A stretch of DNA of 30,000 bases from Neocallimastix lanati (nom. inval.) (GCA_016946835.1 JACVTC010000022.1:280001-310000), one strand, 5' to 3'. Shown: positions 11,453 to 25,115, counted from the stretch's first letter. The notes: generated by a model from the sequence alone, not told the origin. A program made the numbers and translations.

Positions 11453-12846
11453 TCTATTTAATATCATTATTAATATTATATATTATATATTATATATTTT
11501 ACAGTTATATATATATATTTTTTATTAATATTTAATTATCTACATACTGATTTTCATATAATATTTTTTCTAAACAATTGCTTCCTTCATATCCTTTTAT
11601 ACATATACATTTATTTTTTCTAGGATCATTATTTGGATTATCGTAACCAGCTACACATATAGCATTATCATAATTGCAGTCATTACATTTAGGTGCTTCA
11701 CAATAAAATCCATTATTATTACTAAGATTCATTTTCAATTGATCTCTATTACATGGAATAATATTTATATCAATTAATATATAATTTTCATGGATAAGTG
11801 AGGTTTTCATTATATCATTAGATTTAGCCGATATTTGTAGCACACAAGATCCAGTTGTATTAGAGTAAATTTTCAACTGATTTATTTGACATATACCTAT
11901 TTTTTTTTATATATATATTATTATTAATTTTAATTTAACTAAATTTCAATTTTTAATTTTTTAATTTATAATTTTTATTTTAAGTTTTTATTTTAAATTT
12001 TTATTTTAAACATTATTTTTTTTTTTTTTTTAATTTTTTATTAACATTATTTATATTTATTATATGTTTAATTAAATATATATTTCTAGATTATGAATAT
12101 ATTTCAAAAATATAAAATAGTAATAATATCATTTGAATTTTAATTACCTTTTGAAAATCTTCCTGTATTTCCTATGATTTCATATCCTTCTTCTTCTTTT
12201 GATATATTTTTATCATAAAGAGAGGCTTCAATGAATATATCTGTAAAAAAAAAATTGGTATCATGAGCAAACTGATCAAATTCATCGTACAGCTTTAAAA
12301 TTAATTGAATATAACTTCCAGAATTAATATCATGATTATATTCATTTGCAACCTTAATATATGCAGGGTTTGACCCATAGTTATCGCCATAAGAATAAGC
12401 AGAATTATTAATATAAGTATTATTATTTTCTTTTGGCTTTTTTTTAATGATATTATATGGAATGTAGTAAGCCCCTCCAATATTTTTAGAAATATTATTT
12501 GAAAAGGTACAATTTTCAATTATTCCCTTATTCATATAGGAATGATTCATATATATGGCACCTCCATTTCTTCTTGACATATTACTATCAAAAGAGGAAT
12601 TACTTAATGAAAAACTAAAAATATTTTCTTTAATAATATTATATTTTTTATTTATATCCTTCTCTGAAATATAGATGGAACCACCGTCATATTCACCAGT
12701 ATTATATAAAAAACTTGAATTATTAATAAATAAATTCAAATTATTTTCTTCTTCAACACATCTATTATTAAAATTATTAAATATTAAGTAAAGATATATT
12801 TCAGTATATAAATTTTACTTGTTTATATTTAATTATTTATAAAATA

Positions 12847-12925
<79 letters not shown>

Positions 12926-13819
12926 TTAATTTATTTATTCAGTACAATAATATATTATTAATTTTTGAGTATACATACAGTGCTCCACCATATGATGCAA
13001 CATTTGATAAAAATTTGGTATTTAAGATTTCCATATTAATATTAGATGATATATATAACACTCCACCACAATTTCCTTTTTTTATGTTGTGTATATTCAT
13101 AAAAGTGGAATTTGTAAGATGAATATCAATCTTATAAAATAACAAAAAAAAAAAAAAAAAAAAAAGAATTTTTTTTATTAATATCATTATTAATAGCATT
13201 ATTAATAGCATTATTATTATTATTATTATTATTATTAATTTTGTAAAGATTATTGATTGTATGTAAATTTATTTATTAATTTATATGATCAATTTAATAT
13301 ATTCAATAATTAACAAATAATTATTTATAATTATATTATTAATTATATTATTAATTATATTATTAATTATATTTTTATAAAAAATTATAAAATTATATAA
13401 AATAATATACTTGAGAGTTAGTTAATTTGTTTTTTATATATATAAATGAACCATAAATGTTTGAATCCCTTGCATTAATATTGGACATATGGACTTTAGA
13501 ATTTAATCCAACAATTTTTATGGCTGGACCATTACACTGAATATTTTTAATAGTAATATTATTCAATTGGACTTCACCCAAATTTCCATTTCCATTAAGT
13601 ATTATTAATCCAGAATTTCCTTCATCTCCAGTCGATCGAAAATCTTGAAAAACACAATCCTCTATTTTTAAATTTGCATATTCTGATACAAATACTGATT
13701 TATTATTAGTAGTAATATTTCTAAAAATTATATCTTTAAAACTATAGAATGAACTATTTTCAAACAATCCTTCACCAGTGGTACTAATAATATTTAAAAT
13801 ATATATGTATAATATTATT

Positions 13820-13852
<33 letters not shown>

Positions 13853-16112
13853 TAAAGTATTATTATTTAATATATATATAATAATTATTATTTGAAATAT
13901 TATATGATTATTGTTATTTGAAAAAGGTATATAAATATTAGTATTATTTAAGTTATATATATATATATATATATATATTTAATTATTTGAAATAAGGATA
14001 GTAAATATATAAATTTATTATTTGAAAAAACTATTTATAATTTATTATTATATGTTTCAATAAAATATTAAAATAATGCAAATATATATTCGTACAAGAT
14101 ATTATAAATTTCACTAGATTCCATTGAAACAATACTATTGGTAATATCTGAGATAATAGGAAGTTGAACTTTTGCTGAGGCATCATGAAATTTTGATTTT
14201 TTTATTTTTACCTCACTAAATGCTCCTGATAATAATGTATTGGAATCTATTAAAAATATAAAGTAAAACAAAACAAAACAATAAAAAAAAATTTTTTTTT
14301 ATTTTTTTTTTTTTTTTTTATTATTAATATTATTATTCTTATCTTTAATTAATTAAAATTATTAATTCATATAATTGTTATAAATAAAAAGATTTTAAAA
14401 AGTTTTAGCTAAAATACTAACTGGAAAACTCTATTGAATCAAATATCACATTTTTTGTTCCCATTATTCTAAAAATATACTTCACAGAACTATTAACATT
14501 GATAAAATTAACATATTTAATTCTTCATTATAATTAAAATATAATATGCAATAAGTAATTCATTATTAATAAGGTATAATAATAATAATAACATAATAAT
14601 AATAACATAATAATAATAACATAATAATATAATAATAATATAATAATAATAATATAATAATAATAATATAATAATAATAATATAATAATAATAATATAAT
14701 AATATAATATAATAATAATATAATATAATAATAATAGTATTAATATTAATATTAATATTAATATTAATAGTATAAATAAATAAATATAAATAAATAATAA
14801 TAATAACTTTTTATTTGAAATATTATATAGTATTTACATAACAGATTCACCGGAAACAATCAATAATGGTGAGAGGGGCATGTTTATATCGATATCCTTA
14901 AATGTGGTATTTTGAATTATCAGATTGCTTCTTATAGAAGTAAGAATTACTCCATTCGAATATTTCTTATCATAAAAATTATTATTTCCACTAAAAAAAC
15001 CTAATCATAAAAATTATTTTTTGTAAATAATTGTAAAATATATATGTATATTTATTATTATTATCATCATATGTTACTTACAATCAATTAAACTTAAATT
15101 TTCTTTAACTGTTTTAAAAAGAATAGTATTATTATAAAATTTGCAATTTTGATAAACTACTGTTCTATAAAAGAATTCAACATTATTGTTAAGGTTATAA
15201 TATAAATAATTGGTATTATTTCTATTATATAATAATATATATATAACAAATATATATTAATAAAAATTGTGGATAATAATATATATAGAATTTTGAATAA
15301 TGGTATCATTAATATAATACATAAAATCTAAAATCATATTACGAACACATATACACTGTTTCTCACATTTAAAAAAAATTTATTAAATGGTGAAGGATCA
15401 AGTTCGGTATATATAATATGAGTATTAAAACCTATTATTTTTTTATTAATTATAATAATTTCAATATATAATAATATTAAATAAAAGATTTCTCTTTTTA
15501 TATATATATATATATTCTTAAAAATAAAAATAAAAATTTTTTCTTTTTCTTTTCTTTTCTTTTCTTTTATTTTTTTTTTTTATTATTATTATTTTCTCTT
15601 TCATTTTTCCTATGTTATTTTTTTTTTTGTGTGTGTTACATACCTTCAAAACGACAATTATCTATATCTATATTAATTCTATTATTTTTGTTAACAAAGA
15701 TATTTATTGCACCAGATTTATCCGTGAAATTTCTTGCTATCCGATTTGTAAATAAAAAATTTTTAAATATAACGTTAGCATTGGAATAGCTTGGTGAATC
15801 TTTTCTAAAAAATATATTAAATGATGTCCTATTTGCTTTTCCATAATCCAATATGGTTTCATTAATACCACTAAAACTTATTATTTGATTTTGAGATATT
15901 GGTAAATTAATTTCATTTAAATTTCTAAAATTATAATATGATTCAATAAAATGTAGTTCAATTTTTTTTTCATCTTCATGTTCATTCAATATATTTGTTA
16001 TATTTATTATGGATTTTGAATCATTCAATATATCAATAATTATACAAAAACTTTGTAGTATGCTATTAAAAACTATTAGTAGGTATAAAATATTTGTTTT
16101 AAACTTTTTCAT
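9664..16112 (-). CDS. Class C (family 3) 7TM receptor with signal peptide, PMP-type beta-helix ectodomain and EGF-like module
   Basis: Predicted plasma-membrane receptor of about 1,310 residues. Exons on the minus strand: 15644-16112, about 15343-15431 (unresolved), 15082-15221, 14838-15000, 14422-14522, 14096-14246, 13411-13783, 12979-13130, 12148-12761, 11548-11896, 10386-11325 and 9664-10071; phases agree at every junction except around the second exon. The start (MKKFKTNILYLLIVFNSILQ) is a clear signal peptide. The ectodomain repeats FxxN followed by GGA/GGS-[IL]-Y (FLYN..DGGSIY, FDSN..NGGAIY, FSNN..IGGAYY, FLSN..YGGAL), the mark of chlamydial-PMP-like right-handed beta-helices. An EGF-like module follows (CICIKGYEGSNC). 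Seven hydrophobic helices come next; FNENKQYFIFFKYIYWIFPF at the TM5-TM6 loop and TM6 matches the class C FNEAK..W..F.P motif, and Lys closes TM3. An intracellular loop holds an Asn-rich tract at about 10857-10930. There is no Venus-flytrap domain, the usual class C ligand site. Ligand unknown. The gene is divergent from SPT6. Confidence 0.85.
14574..14760. repeat. AATAAT/ATAATA microsatellite in a receptor intron
   Basis: The 315-bp intron between receptor exons 14838-15000 and 14422-14522 is mostly AATAATAT-type repeats, ending in an ATTAAT run. The other long intron of this gene (13784-14095, 312 bp) holds TA-dinucleotide runs only. Confidence 0.8.
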
Positions 16113-17278
16113 TTTTACATTTATTTAATATTTAATATTTAATATTTTATAATATAGAAAAAGAGGAATAATATATATGCATATACGATTAATTAATATA
16201 AAATAAAAAGCATAAAAAAAAATAAAAAACAAAAAAAAAAAAAAAAAAAAAAAAATAAACCGAAATTAAAATGAATTTTATATATATTAATCTTCAATGT
16301 TAAATTGGAGAAAAAAAAAATTGAAAATTTTATTTCATCAATTTTTAATATAACCTTTAATTTTTAAAAAAGATAAAAATATTTTCTATATACTAAAATT
16401 TAATCTAATATATACATAATCTAAAAATTTTGAATATACAGATACTTTATGAAAGATAAAAATCTTTCATAATTCTCAATTACATTTTATTATTCAATTA
16501 TAAATTATTAACTATAAACCTTTTAAACTTATTATTATTTTCAATAATAAAAATAAAAAAAAAACATAAAGTTTAAAAGGTTTATAGTTTTTATATTGAA
16601 AATAATATAATTGTAATTATTATTTAATTAATTTTTTATTAATTTATTTATAATATATATAAATTTTAATTCATAATATTTATGTTAATGTTAATTTCGA
16701 TAAAATTAAAAGTTTTTTTGTTAAATCCTTTTTTTTTTTTTTTTTTTTTTTTTATAATATTGAATATAAATATTTAGATATATAAATATCCATAAATATC
16801 TATTTTAATTTTTTTTTTCATTGAAATAAATTTATCATGTAATAATTAAAAGTTTATTGAACAAAATATTCCTATTTAGTATGTCTATTTTTATTATTTT
16901 TATTATTTTTATTATTTTTATTCTTTGAACATTTACTTATACTATCTGTTTATTTATTTAATTATAAACTTTCTATATTTATTTATTTATTTATATGATA
17001 TTATATATATATTTATTTATACGTCTAATTATTTAATTATAAATATATTATTTATTTACTTATTGGTTATTTATTTTATTTAATTTATTAGTCTATATAT
17101 TTTTTATATTTAAATTCTTTATATTTTATACTAGGTTAGAATTACCAATCATTAAAACAATAATATTTATATTTATATTTATATTTATATTTGTTGTATA
17201 TTATATTTTGATACAATTTACTAAATTGTAAAACAATACAAATAATATAATATATATATAATAACATCAAAAAATCAG

Positions 17279-17313
<35 letters not shown>

Positions 17314-17582
17314 AAAATTATTCTTGTCTATTTTTATTAAAAACATATGCTATAATAATAATAAAAGTGTGGTAATTCACATTTTAAATTTTAATGTAAA
17401 ATACATTTTTTTTTTTTTTTTTTTTTTTTTTGGAAAATAATAACTTTGAATAATATAATTGGTTTTTATCGGTTCCAATTATAAATATTTATGAGAATAA
17501 AAGCAAAAAATTAAATAATATAATAATAGTTATATTTTCAGAGGTATATTTATATATATAAAATAAATATTATTTCTATCAA
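16113..17582. promoter_or_regulatory. 1.47-kb divergent intergenic region between the receptor and SPT6
   Basis: It lies between the start codons of the minus-strand receptor (16112) and plus-strand SPT6 (17583), so it should contain both promoters. It holds poly(A) and poly(T) runs at about 16230-16254, 16731-16753, 17279-17311 and 17407-17431, a TTATTT-rich block at 16880-17100, and the inverted repeat at 16510-16589. No conserved core promoter motif can be told from the A/T background, and no ORF is plausible. Confidence 0.6.
16510..16589. repeat. Perfect 21-bp inverted repeat with 38-bp spacer
   Basis: Arm 16510-16530 is the exact reverse complement of arm 16569-16589. The arms contain G/C at matching places (AAACC, GGTTT), so this is not a by-product of simple A/T repeats. 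The spacer is A/T only. It lies about 400 bp upstream of the receptor start codon; it may be a stem-loop of an RNA, a small inverted-repeat element or a symmetric binding region. Confidence 0.85.
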
Positions 17583-19398
17583 ATGTCCGAAGAAGAAAAT
17601 TCAGATTATAATTCTTCTGAAAATGAAGTTATAAGGACGAGAAAATCAAGAAAGGTATTTATATTTATTAATTCAGTTTCTCAGAGTCAGTAAAAAAAAA
17701 AAAAAAAAAGAAAAAGTTAATTTGTTAATTAAAAATTAAAAGATTAACATGAAATTTCATTTTAAATTATTAATTAATTTTTATTTTTTTTTTTATAAAT
17801 GTTTTATATTTCAATATTAAATTAATTTCAAAAAGATCCATAACGAGGAAGAAGAGGAAGATGATTATTCAGTTAATAAATTTATGAAATTTTACATAAT
17901 ATTATTATCATTTATATAACACAATCAAAATATAAAATTATTAATATAATTTATATGTAAACATTAATATTTACAAAATTAATTTATGAAATGTTTTTCA
18001 AAATAGCGTCATTCATATAATTCAGAAGAAGAAGAAGAAGAAGAGGATGATGAAGGTAATATAGATGACGATGATGAAGATAATGAGGGAGATGACATTG
18101 AAGAAACCGAAGAGGATAAAAGATTTATTGATGATGAAGGTATAGAAGAAGAAGAGGAAGAAGAAGAAGTTGAAATTTCATCTCACAAAAAAAAAAAGAG
18201 GAAAAAGCATCATTCATTTAAAGGTATACATATTGTATCAAATAAAATTATTAAAACAAAACAAACATAAATAAGCATTTTCAATTTATTCATAACCAAT
18301 AAATATATATATATATATATTTTTTTTTTTAAAAAAAAAAAAATAGATTCAGATTCAGAAAATGATTTAGATGATGAAGATAGAATGTTAATTGCTGAAA
18401 ATACTGGTATTGAATGGGAAAAACCAGAGGTATTAATATATATATATATATATATTATTTTTTAATTAAGATATTTAATTGTTATTAAATTGGTATTAAT
18501 GTTTATATGTTGTAATTATTGTTATAATTGCTATTGTTATTATAATTATTATTATTAAATAAAAGGAAAAGCGTTTTAAAAGATTAAAAAAAAGAAGACA
18601 GGAAACTCCAGTACCATCAAGGGATAGGGCTGAAGAAGATTTATCAAAAATATTTTTAGATGATGAAGATGCGGAAGAAGGTGAAATTAAACCACAAGAA
18701 GAAGATCATGAAGCTTATGATGATGATGATTTAAAAGATTTTATTGATGATGATGAAGATGAATTAACACCAGAAATGAAAGAACAAAGAGCAATTGAAA
18801 GAAAGGAACAAAAACAATTTGTTAAAGATATTGGTGAATCTTTAGGTATTACTGATGAGTATGTATTTTTTTTTTTTTTTTTATTTTAATTAATAATTTT
18901 GAAGTATTTTTTGTTATTTATAATACATCATATATAATACGAATTATTTATTATTACTATTTCTTTCCTCTATCTTATAACTTTATAAAATATATTAATA
19001 TTACTCTATTAATATTATTATTTATTATTATTGTTATTTATTTTCATTATATAATAAAAGTTCTTTGTATCTGATCGAGCAAATTTTCGGTGATGGTAGT
19101 GAATATGCTTACGCCATGGATATAAAAGTAATAATAATAATAATAACAATAATAATAATAAATAGATGCATGTATTATTTCTTACCACTCAAAAAAATTA
19201 AATATTAAATAATGATATAAATATAAATAGGATATGCAAGATGAAGATGATGTAAATGAATTAAGTAGAGATAATCCAGTTAGACTTAAAGATGTATATG
19301 AACCAGATGAAATTGCTGAAAAATTACTTACCGAGGAAGATGATGCAATTAGAATTAAAGATATTCCAGAAAGATTACAAGTAACTATATAATTAAAT

Positions 19399-19440
<42 letters not shown>

Positions 19441-22400
19441 CTTTAAAAATGTAATCATTATATGAAAAATCAAAATATTTATATTATAATTTTTAATTTT
19501 TGTAATAAATTTTAAATTTATTTAAAAATAGTTAAGATTCATTAATAATCCACCTGAAGGTGATGAATTAAACCGTGAAGCAATCTTTATTACGGAAAAA
19601 ATTTTAAGAGAACGTTCAAATAATTATAATGGTCCAGTTGGAGACGAAAATATAATTCAAACAGCTGTTAGAGACGTTTTAAGATTTTTACGTGAGGATA
19701 ATTATGAAATTCCATTTATTTTTTCACATAGAAAAGATTTTTGGAAAGATAAATTAGAAGATAATGAATTATGGCAAATTTATGATTTTGATGAGGAATT
19801 CCAATCTATTGAAAGTAAAAAGAAATCAATATATTCAATATACGATGATTTATGTAATAATAATTCCGAGGCAAAGGATGATAGATCAATTACAGAATCA
19901 TTAAAACAATTAGATTCAATTGAAAAAGCACAAGATTTATTAGAATATATACAAATTATTTATGGTAGTGATGCAAATAATGAATCAGATACTGATGAAA
20001 AGAGAATTAAACGTCCATTAAAAGGTAGATTCTATGAAAAAATGAAAAGAGCTGGAGTTGATAAATTTGTAAAAGTAAATTTACATGCATTTTTTTTATT
20101 TTTCATTAATTTTAATAATTAATGAAAAAGAATTTTATATTATATTATATTATATTTGTAATTTATTATTAGTAGCAACCATAATTTATATATTTATAAT
20201 ATATATATTTGTTTTATTGAAAAATTTTATAAAGTAATATTGAAAATATTTAAATATTTAACAAATGCCATATATTATTTTTTATATTATATATAATATA
20301 TCTTGTCATATTTTATAATGATTTATTAGCTTTTCCATATTAAAGCTAGAGATTTAGCTATAAGTATTAGAAATGAAGGTACAAAAGCTTTCTTCCCTGA
20401 AGATGAATATGAATTACCAGAAAAAATGGCTGAAAGTTTTGTTATTGAATCAAATGTTTATTTAAGGACACCACAACAAATTGTTAAAGGTACGTATATA
20501 TATATATATATTTCAAAAACTTTTTAAAAATAAATTTAAATGTTTCTAAAAATTAGTATTAATAATAATATAACATATATAAATATTTATTTATATATTA
20601 AAATATTTTTAATATTATTTGACAAAATTATTAAATAGCTGCAAAAAGTATGTTAGTTCAAGAAATTGCAAATGAACCATCATTAAAGGAATACATAAGA
20701 CGTTTATATGAAAAAGATGCAGTAATTAATATATTACCAACCGATAGAGGAAAAAAAGAAATTGATGAAAATCATATTTATTATGTATGTGAAAAAACAA
20801 GAAAGTAAAAAAAAAGCAAAAAAAAAAAAAAAAAAAAAACTTTAAAAATTAATTATTGTAAATTAAATATGAATAAAAAAAAAAAGTGAATTAAAAAAAT
20901 TAATTTTTTTTTTTCCAATTCTAATTAATATGTACAAATTGTATTTAAATATATAAATAGGAATTTAAATATATTCGTGGAAAACCTATAATAGAATTGG
21001 CTAAAACAGTTTTTCTTCAAGTTTATAAAGCAGAAAAAGAAGGACTTGTTACAACAGAAATATATTTAGAAAATGAAGATCAAAAAATTAATCAATTTTG
21101 TGAACATATAGTTAGTGATAGTGATAAGTCTAATATATATGCTCAAGCATGGAATGATTTAAGAAGGGAGGTATTAACGAAAGCTTTAAAAGATATTTTA
21201 TTCCCAATGATATCTGATTGGTTAAAATCAAAAATTATTAATGAAGCATGTGTTATTATTGCAAACCATTGTATGAGAAAATTAGAAAGAGTAAGTTGAT
21301 ATAAATATAATTATGTAATATATATATATAGAAAATAACTATTTATAACAATAATAACAATAATAAAAATATATGTATAATATATATTATATTATATTAT
21401 ATACATTATACATATATTATAAAATATTATATATATAAAATATATATATAATATTTTATATTATTATAATTTTTATTATTGTTGTATTGTTACTTTATTT
21501 AAAAGTTATTAATATATATATAAATATATAAATAATTATTAAATATAATATAATATAATTAACCTTTTTTTATTAAATGTTTTATTATTATTATACATAT
21601 TATTATTATTATTATAAAGAATATTACTAAAGCACCGTATAATGAGAAAATATTGGAAGATTATGATGCAGATGGTGAATATTGTAAAGTTGTAAGTTTA
21701 AGTTGGGGTGATTTTAAAATGAATGAAGCAGGATTATGTGTTGCAGTTGATTCAAATGGTAAATTAGTTGATCATTGTAAACTTGAAGGTTTACAGAATC
21801 GTAATCAAGCCGCTGCAGAAGAATCATCAGGTGCGGAAACATTGAAAGAATTTTTATTACAACATGTTCCAGATATTGTTATTATAGGTGGATGGACACC
21901 TGATATTATTACAAATAAGATGCTTGAAAAAGTAAGAAAAATTGCACAAGATGTATCAGCGGAATTAAGATTAAATAAAGAAATTCGTGTTGAAATTGGT
22001 GATGATAATCCAGCGAAAATTTATATGAAGTCTTCAAGAGCAAAGGAAGAATTTCCATTATTAACTCCTTTAATGTTATATTGTATATCAATGGCAAGAA
22101 CAGTACAAGATTCATTAATGGAATATGCTGCATTATGTAATACTGAAAATGAAATTAATTTATTAAAATTGGATTCATTACAATCCATGGTACCGGAATC
22201 ATTAATGAATCAAAGATTAGAACGTGCCTTTATTAATGCTATTTCACATATTGGTGTAGATATCAATCGTGCTGTTCAATATCCTGAGTATTCCAATACA
22301 TTACAATTTGTTAGTGGTCTAGGAAAGAGAAAGGCCGCAAATATTATTTCAAAAATATCACGTTCCGGTGGTGTTTTACTTTCTCGTTCAGATCTTATTC

Positions 22401-24168
22401 ATAAAAATATAGTTGGTGCAAATATATTCATGAATTGTGCTAGTTTTCTTAGAATTAAAGAAAAATACTTTAATCAGAGAAGAAGTGATATGTTCTTTGA
22501 TGTATTGGATGATACTCGTATTCATCCTGAAGATTATGATTTAGCTAGAAAAATGGCTGCTGATGCATTAGATATTGATGAACCTATTGATGATGATGAA
22601 AATCCATCACAACATGTAGAAGAATTAATGAACGGTGAGGCTCATCGTTTAAATCAATTAATGTTAGATGATTATGCTAAAGAACTTGAGATTAATGTTA
22701 TTCATGAACCAAAGAAAATTACATTAAATCAAATTAAAGAAGAATTACAAATTCCATATAAAGAAAGACGTCGTCAATGGCAACCATTAGAACCTGATGA
22801 AATATTTGTTATGTTAACTGGTGAAAATGATGATACACTTACCGAAGGTATGATTGTTAATGTGGAAGTTACTTATGCCTATGGTAATACGGTGAAAGGT
22901 ATTTTACCATCAGGAATTGAAGTTTATATTTCACCTGAAAATTTAACTGATGAAAGAATTAATAAAGTTGAAGATGTTGTAGGATTTGGTGATGTATTAA
23001 CAGGTAAAATTTTAAGTATTAATAAAGAAAGATTTACGGTGGATGTTACTACAGCTCCAAGAGATCTTGAAGAAAAAACATATATTGATCATGATGATTA
23101 TTGGGATTATGATGAAGAAAAAAAAGATAAAGATATAATGAAAGGTATAATAAAGAAAAATAAAATAATATAAAATAAAATAAAATAAAATAAAATAAAT
23201 AAAAAAAAAAAAAAAAAAAAAATAATAAAATAAAAAAATTATTTATCAATTTTTAGTATTTATATAAATATAATCTTAATTTCTTAATTCACACACACAT
23301 ATAAATATAAATAAGTTATTAATTTTCTTAATTTTAAAATTATTACTATTTATAAATATAAATATTAATGTATAAATAAATAGAAGCTAGAAAGAAAGCA
23401 ACAAGAAGAATTACTAGAAAAATAGATCATCCTTACTTTAAACCATTTGATTATAAAGAAGCAGAAAATTATCTTTCAACACGTCCAAATGGTGAAATTG
23501 TTATACGTCCATCATCAAAGGGTAATAATCATTTAGCTATTACTTGGAAAATTGATGATAATGTCTATCAACATTTAGGTAAAAGAAAAGAAAAAAAAAA
23601 TATTACTATAAATATAATTATAATTATTATAATCAATTATTATTATTATTATTATTATTAATATATTAATTAATATATTAATATATTTATTTAAATAATT
23701 TTATTTTATTATTAATATATTAATATATTTATTTAATTAATTTTATTTTATTATTATTATTATTAATATTTTTTTTTAATATTTCATTATATAATAAAAT
23801 AATATTATATTTATATGTATTAATATTATTAATATAATTAATTTAATATTTTTAGATATTCTTGAAAAAGATAAAGAAAGTGAATATAAATTAGGTAAAA
23901 TATTAGAGGTCAATAATACTCAATTTTCAGAATTAGATGAATTGGTTGTTGTTTATGTTGAACCTATGGCTAGATGGGCAGAAGAAATGATGCAAAATCT
24001 AAGGTATAAAAAAGGAACTTTGGATGAAATAAGTAAGTCTATTATAATTATATTAATAATAATTATAATTATTTTATTTTATTTTTTTTTTTCTTAGCAT
24101 TTATTATTTTTAATTATATTTAAATATATTATGTTTATATGTATAATAAAATATAATAAATTTACTTA

Positions 24169-24205
<37 letters not shown>

Positions 24206-24608
24206 AGATGACTATCTTGATGAGAAAACAAGGGCTGAACCTAAAATGGCAGCTTACGCATTTTGTATTGCTCATAAAAGACCTGGAAACTTCTATCTTG
24301 CATATAAATTTAATATAAATGATAGACCAAAACATGAAGTAAGTTTTTATTATTATTATTATATTATTATTATTATTATTATTATTTTATAATTATACTA
24401 TTATTATTTTTTAATATAATAATATTAACTTTATATATATATAATATGATAGTATGTTCAATTACAACCAAATGGATATTTATTCAGAAAAAAGAGTTAC
24501 TCAAATGTAGATGAAATTATAAGAGATTTTAAGCGTAATCCAAAAGGAAGAATAATGCATAGAAGTAATATTCAACATTATTCTCATTCACATTCACAAA
24601 GACGTTAA
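17583..24608 (+). CDS. SPT6: Transcription elongation factor and histone chaperone Spt6
   Basis: Nuclear factor that travels with RNA polymerase II and reassembles nucleosomes behind it. Sixteen exons join in phase to 1,426 residues, close to yeast Spt6: 17583-17654, 17836-17871, 18007-18223, 18347-18429, 18566-18858, 19061-19127, 19231-19380, 19532-20074, 20330-20489, 20639-20784, 20961-21290, 21620-23144, 23384-23578, 23856-24032, 24208-24338 and 24453-24608. Order of parts: Asp/Glu-rich N-terminus with a Lys-rich basic patch (residues 1-135); the Spn1/Iws1-binding EQIFGDGSEYAYAM (about 240-253); helical core with FKYIRGKPIIELAKTVFLQV; YqgF-like domain (about 725-860); helix-hairpin-helix FVSGLGKRKAANIISKISR (about 925-970); S1 domain (about 1100-1165); tandem SH2 from about 1215, with GEIVIRPSSKGNNHLAITWK carrying the phosphate-binding Arg and RPGNFYLAYKF in the second SH2. 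The tail ends in HSHSHSQRR. Start chosen because the first exon opens directly into acidic sequence. The ATG at 17583 has no upstream in-frame coding sequence. Confidence 0.97.
19401..19440. repeat. 40-nt T homopolymer in an SPT6 intron
   Basis: An uninterrupted T40 sits just after the donor of the intron that follows exon 19231-19380. Similar but shorter T runs occur in the introns starting at 18859 and 24033. Confidence 0.9.
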
Positions 24609-24954
24609 ATAACAATAATATATATATATATATTTAATTTATTTAAAAATTATTATAAAAAACATCATATGTTAGATACTAATTAAATATATAGTATATA
24701 TATTTAATTTTAAGTTTGGAATATTTTATTAATAAATAAGTATTTGAGAAAAAAATTTTTAAATTTTTTTTTTTTTATTTTATCTATAGCATTATTTTTT
24801 TTTCTTTTAATTATTTCTTTTTATTTTTAATATTTAACTTTTTTTATGTATAGTTTTTTATTTTTATTTTTTTTTAAAAAAAACTATATATTATTATAAT
24901 ATTTTATTAATATTATTATTCCTAATTGTAAAGAGTAATAATATTAATTTTTAT

Positions 24955-25115
24955 TTATCTATTTTTATTAATCTATTACTTTTTGTTAATCTATTACTTT
25001 TTATTAATCTATTTTTTATTAATCTATTACTTTTTATTAATCTATTACTTTTTATTAATCTATTACTTTTTATTAATCTATTACTTTTTATTAATCTATT
25101 ACTTTTTATTAATTT
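24955..25115. repeat. 18-bp minisatellite downstream of SPT6
   Basis: Tandem units CTATTACTTTTTATTAAT, about nine copies, some shortened by loss of a few T or of ACT. It starts about 350 bp after the SPT6 stop codon. Confidence 0.9.

Noticed and set aside
24955-25115. CRISPR-like array
   Set aside because: The 18-bp units are directly tandem without unique spacers, and the DNA is eukaryotic nuclear sequence.
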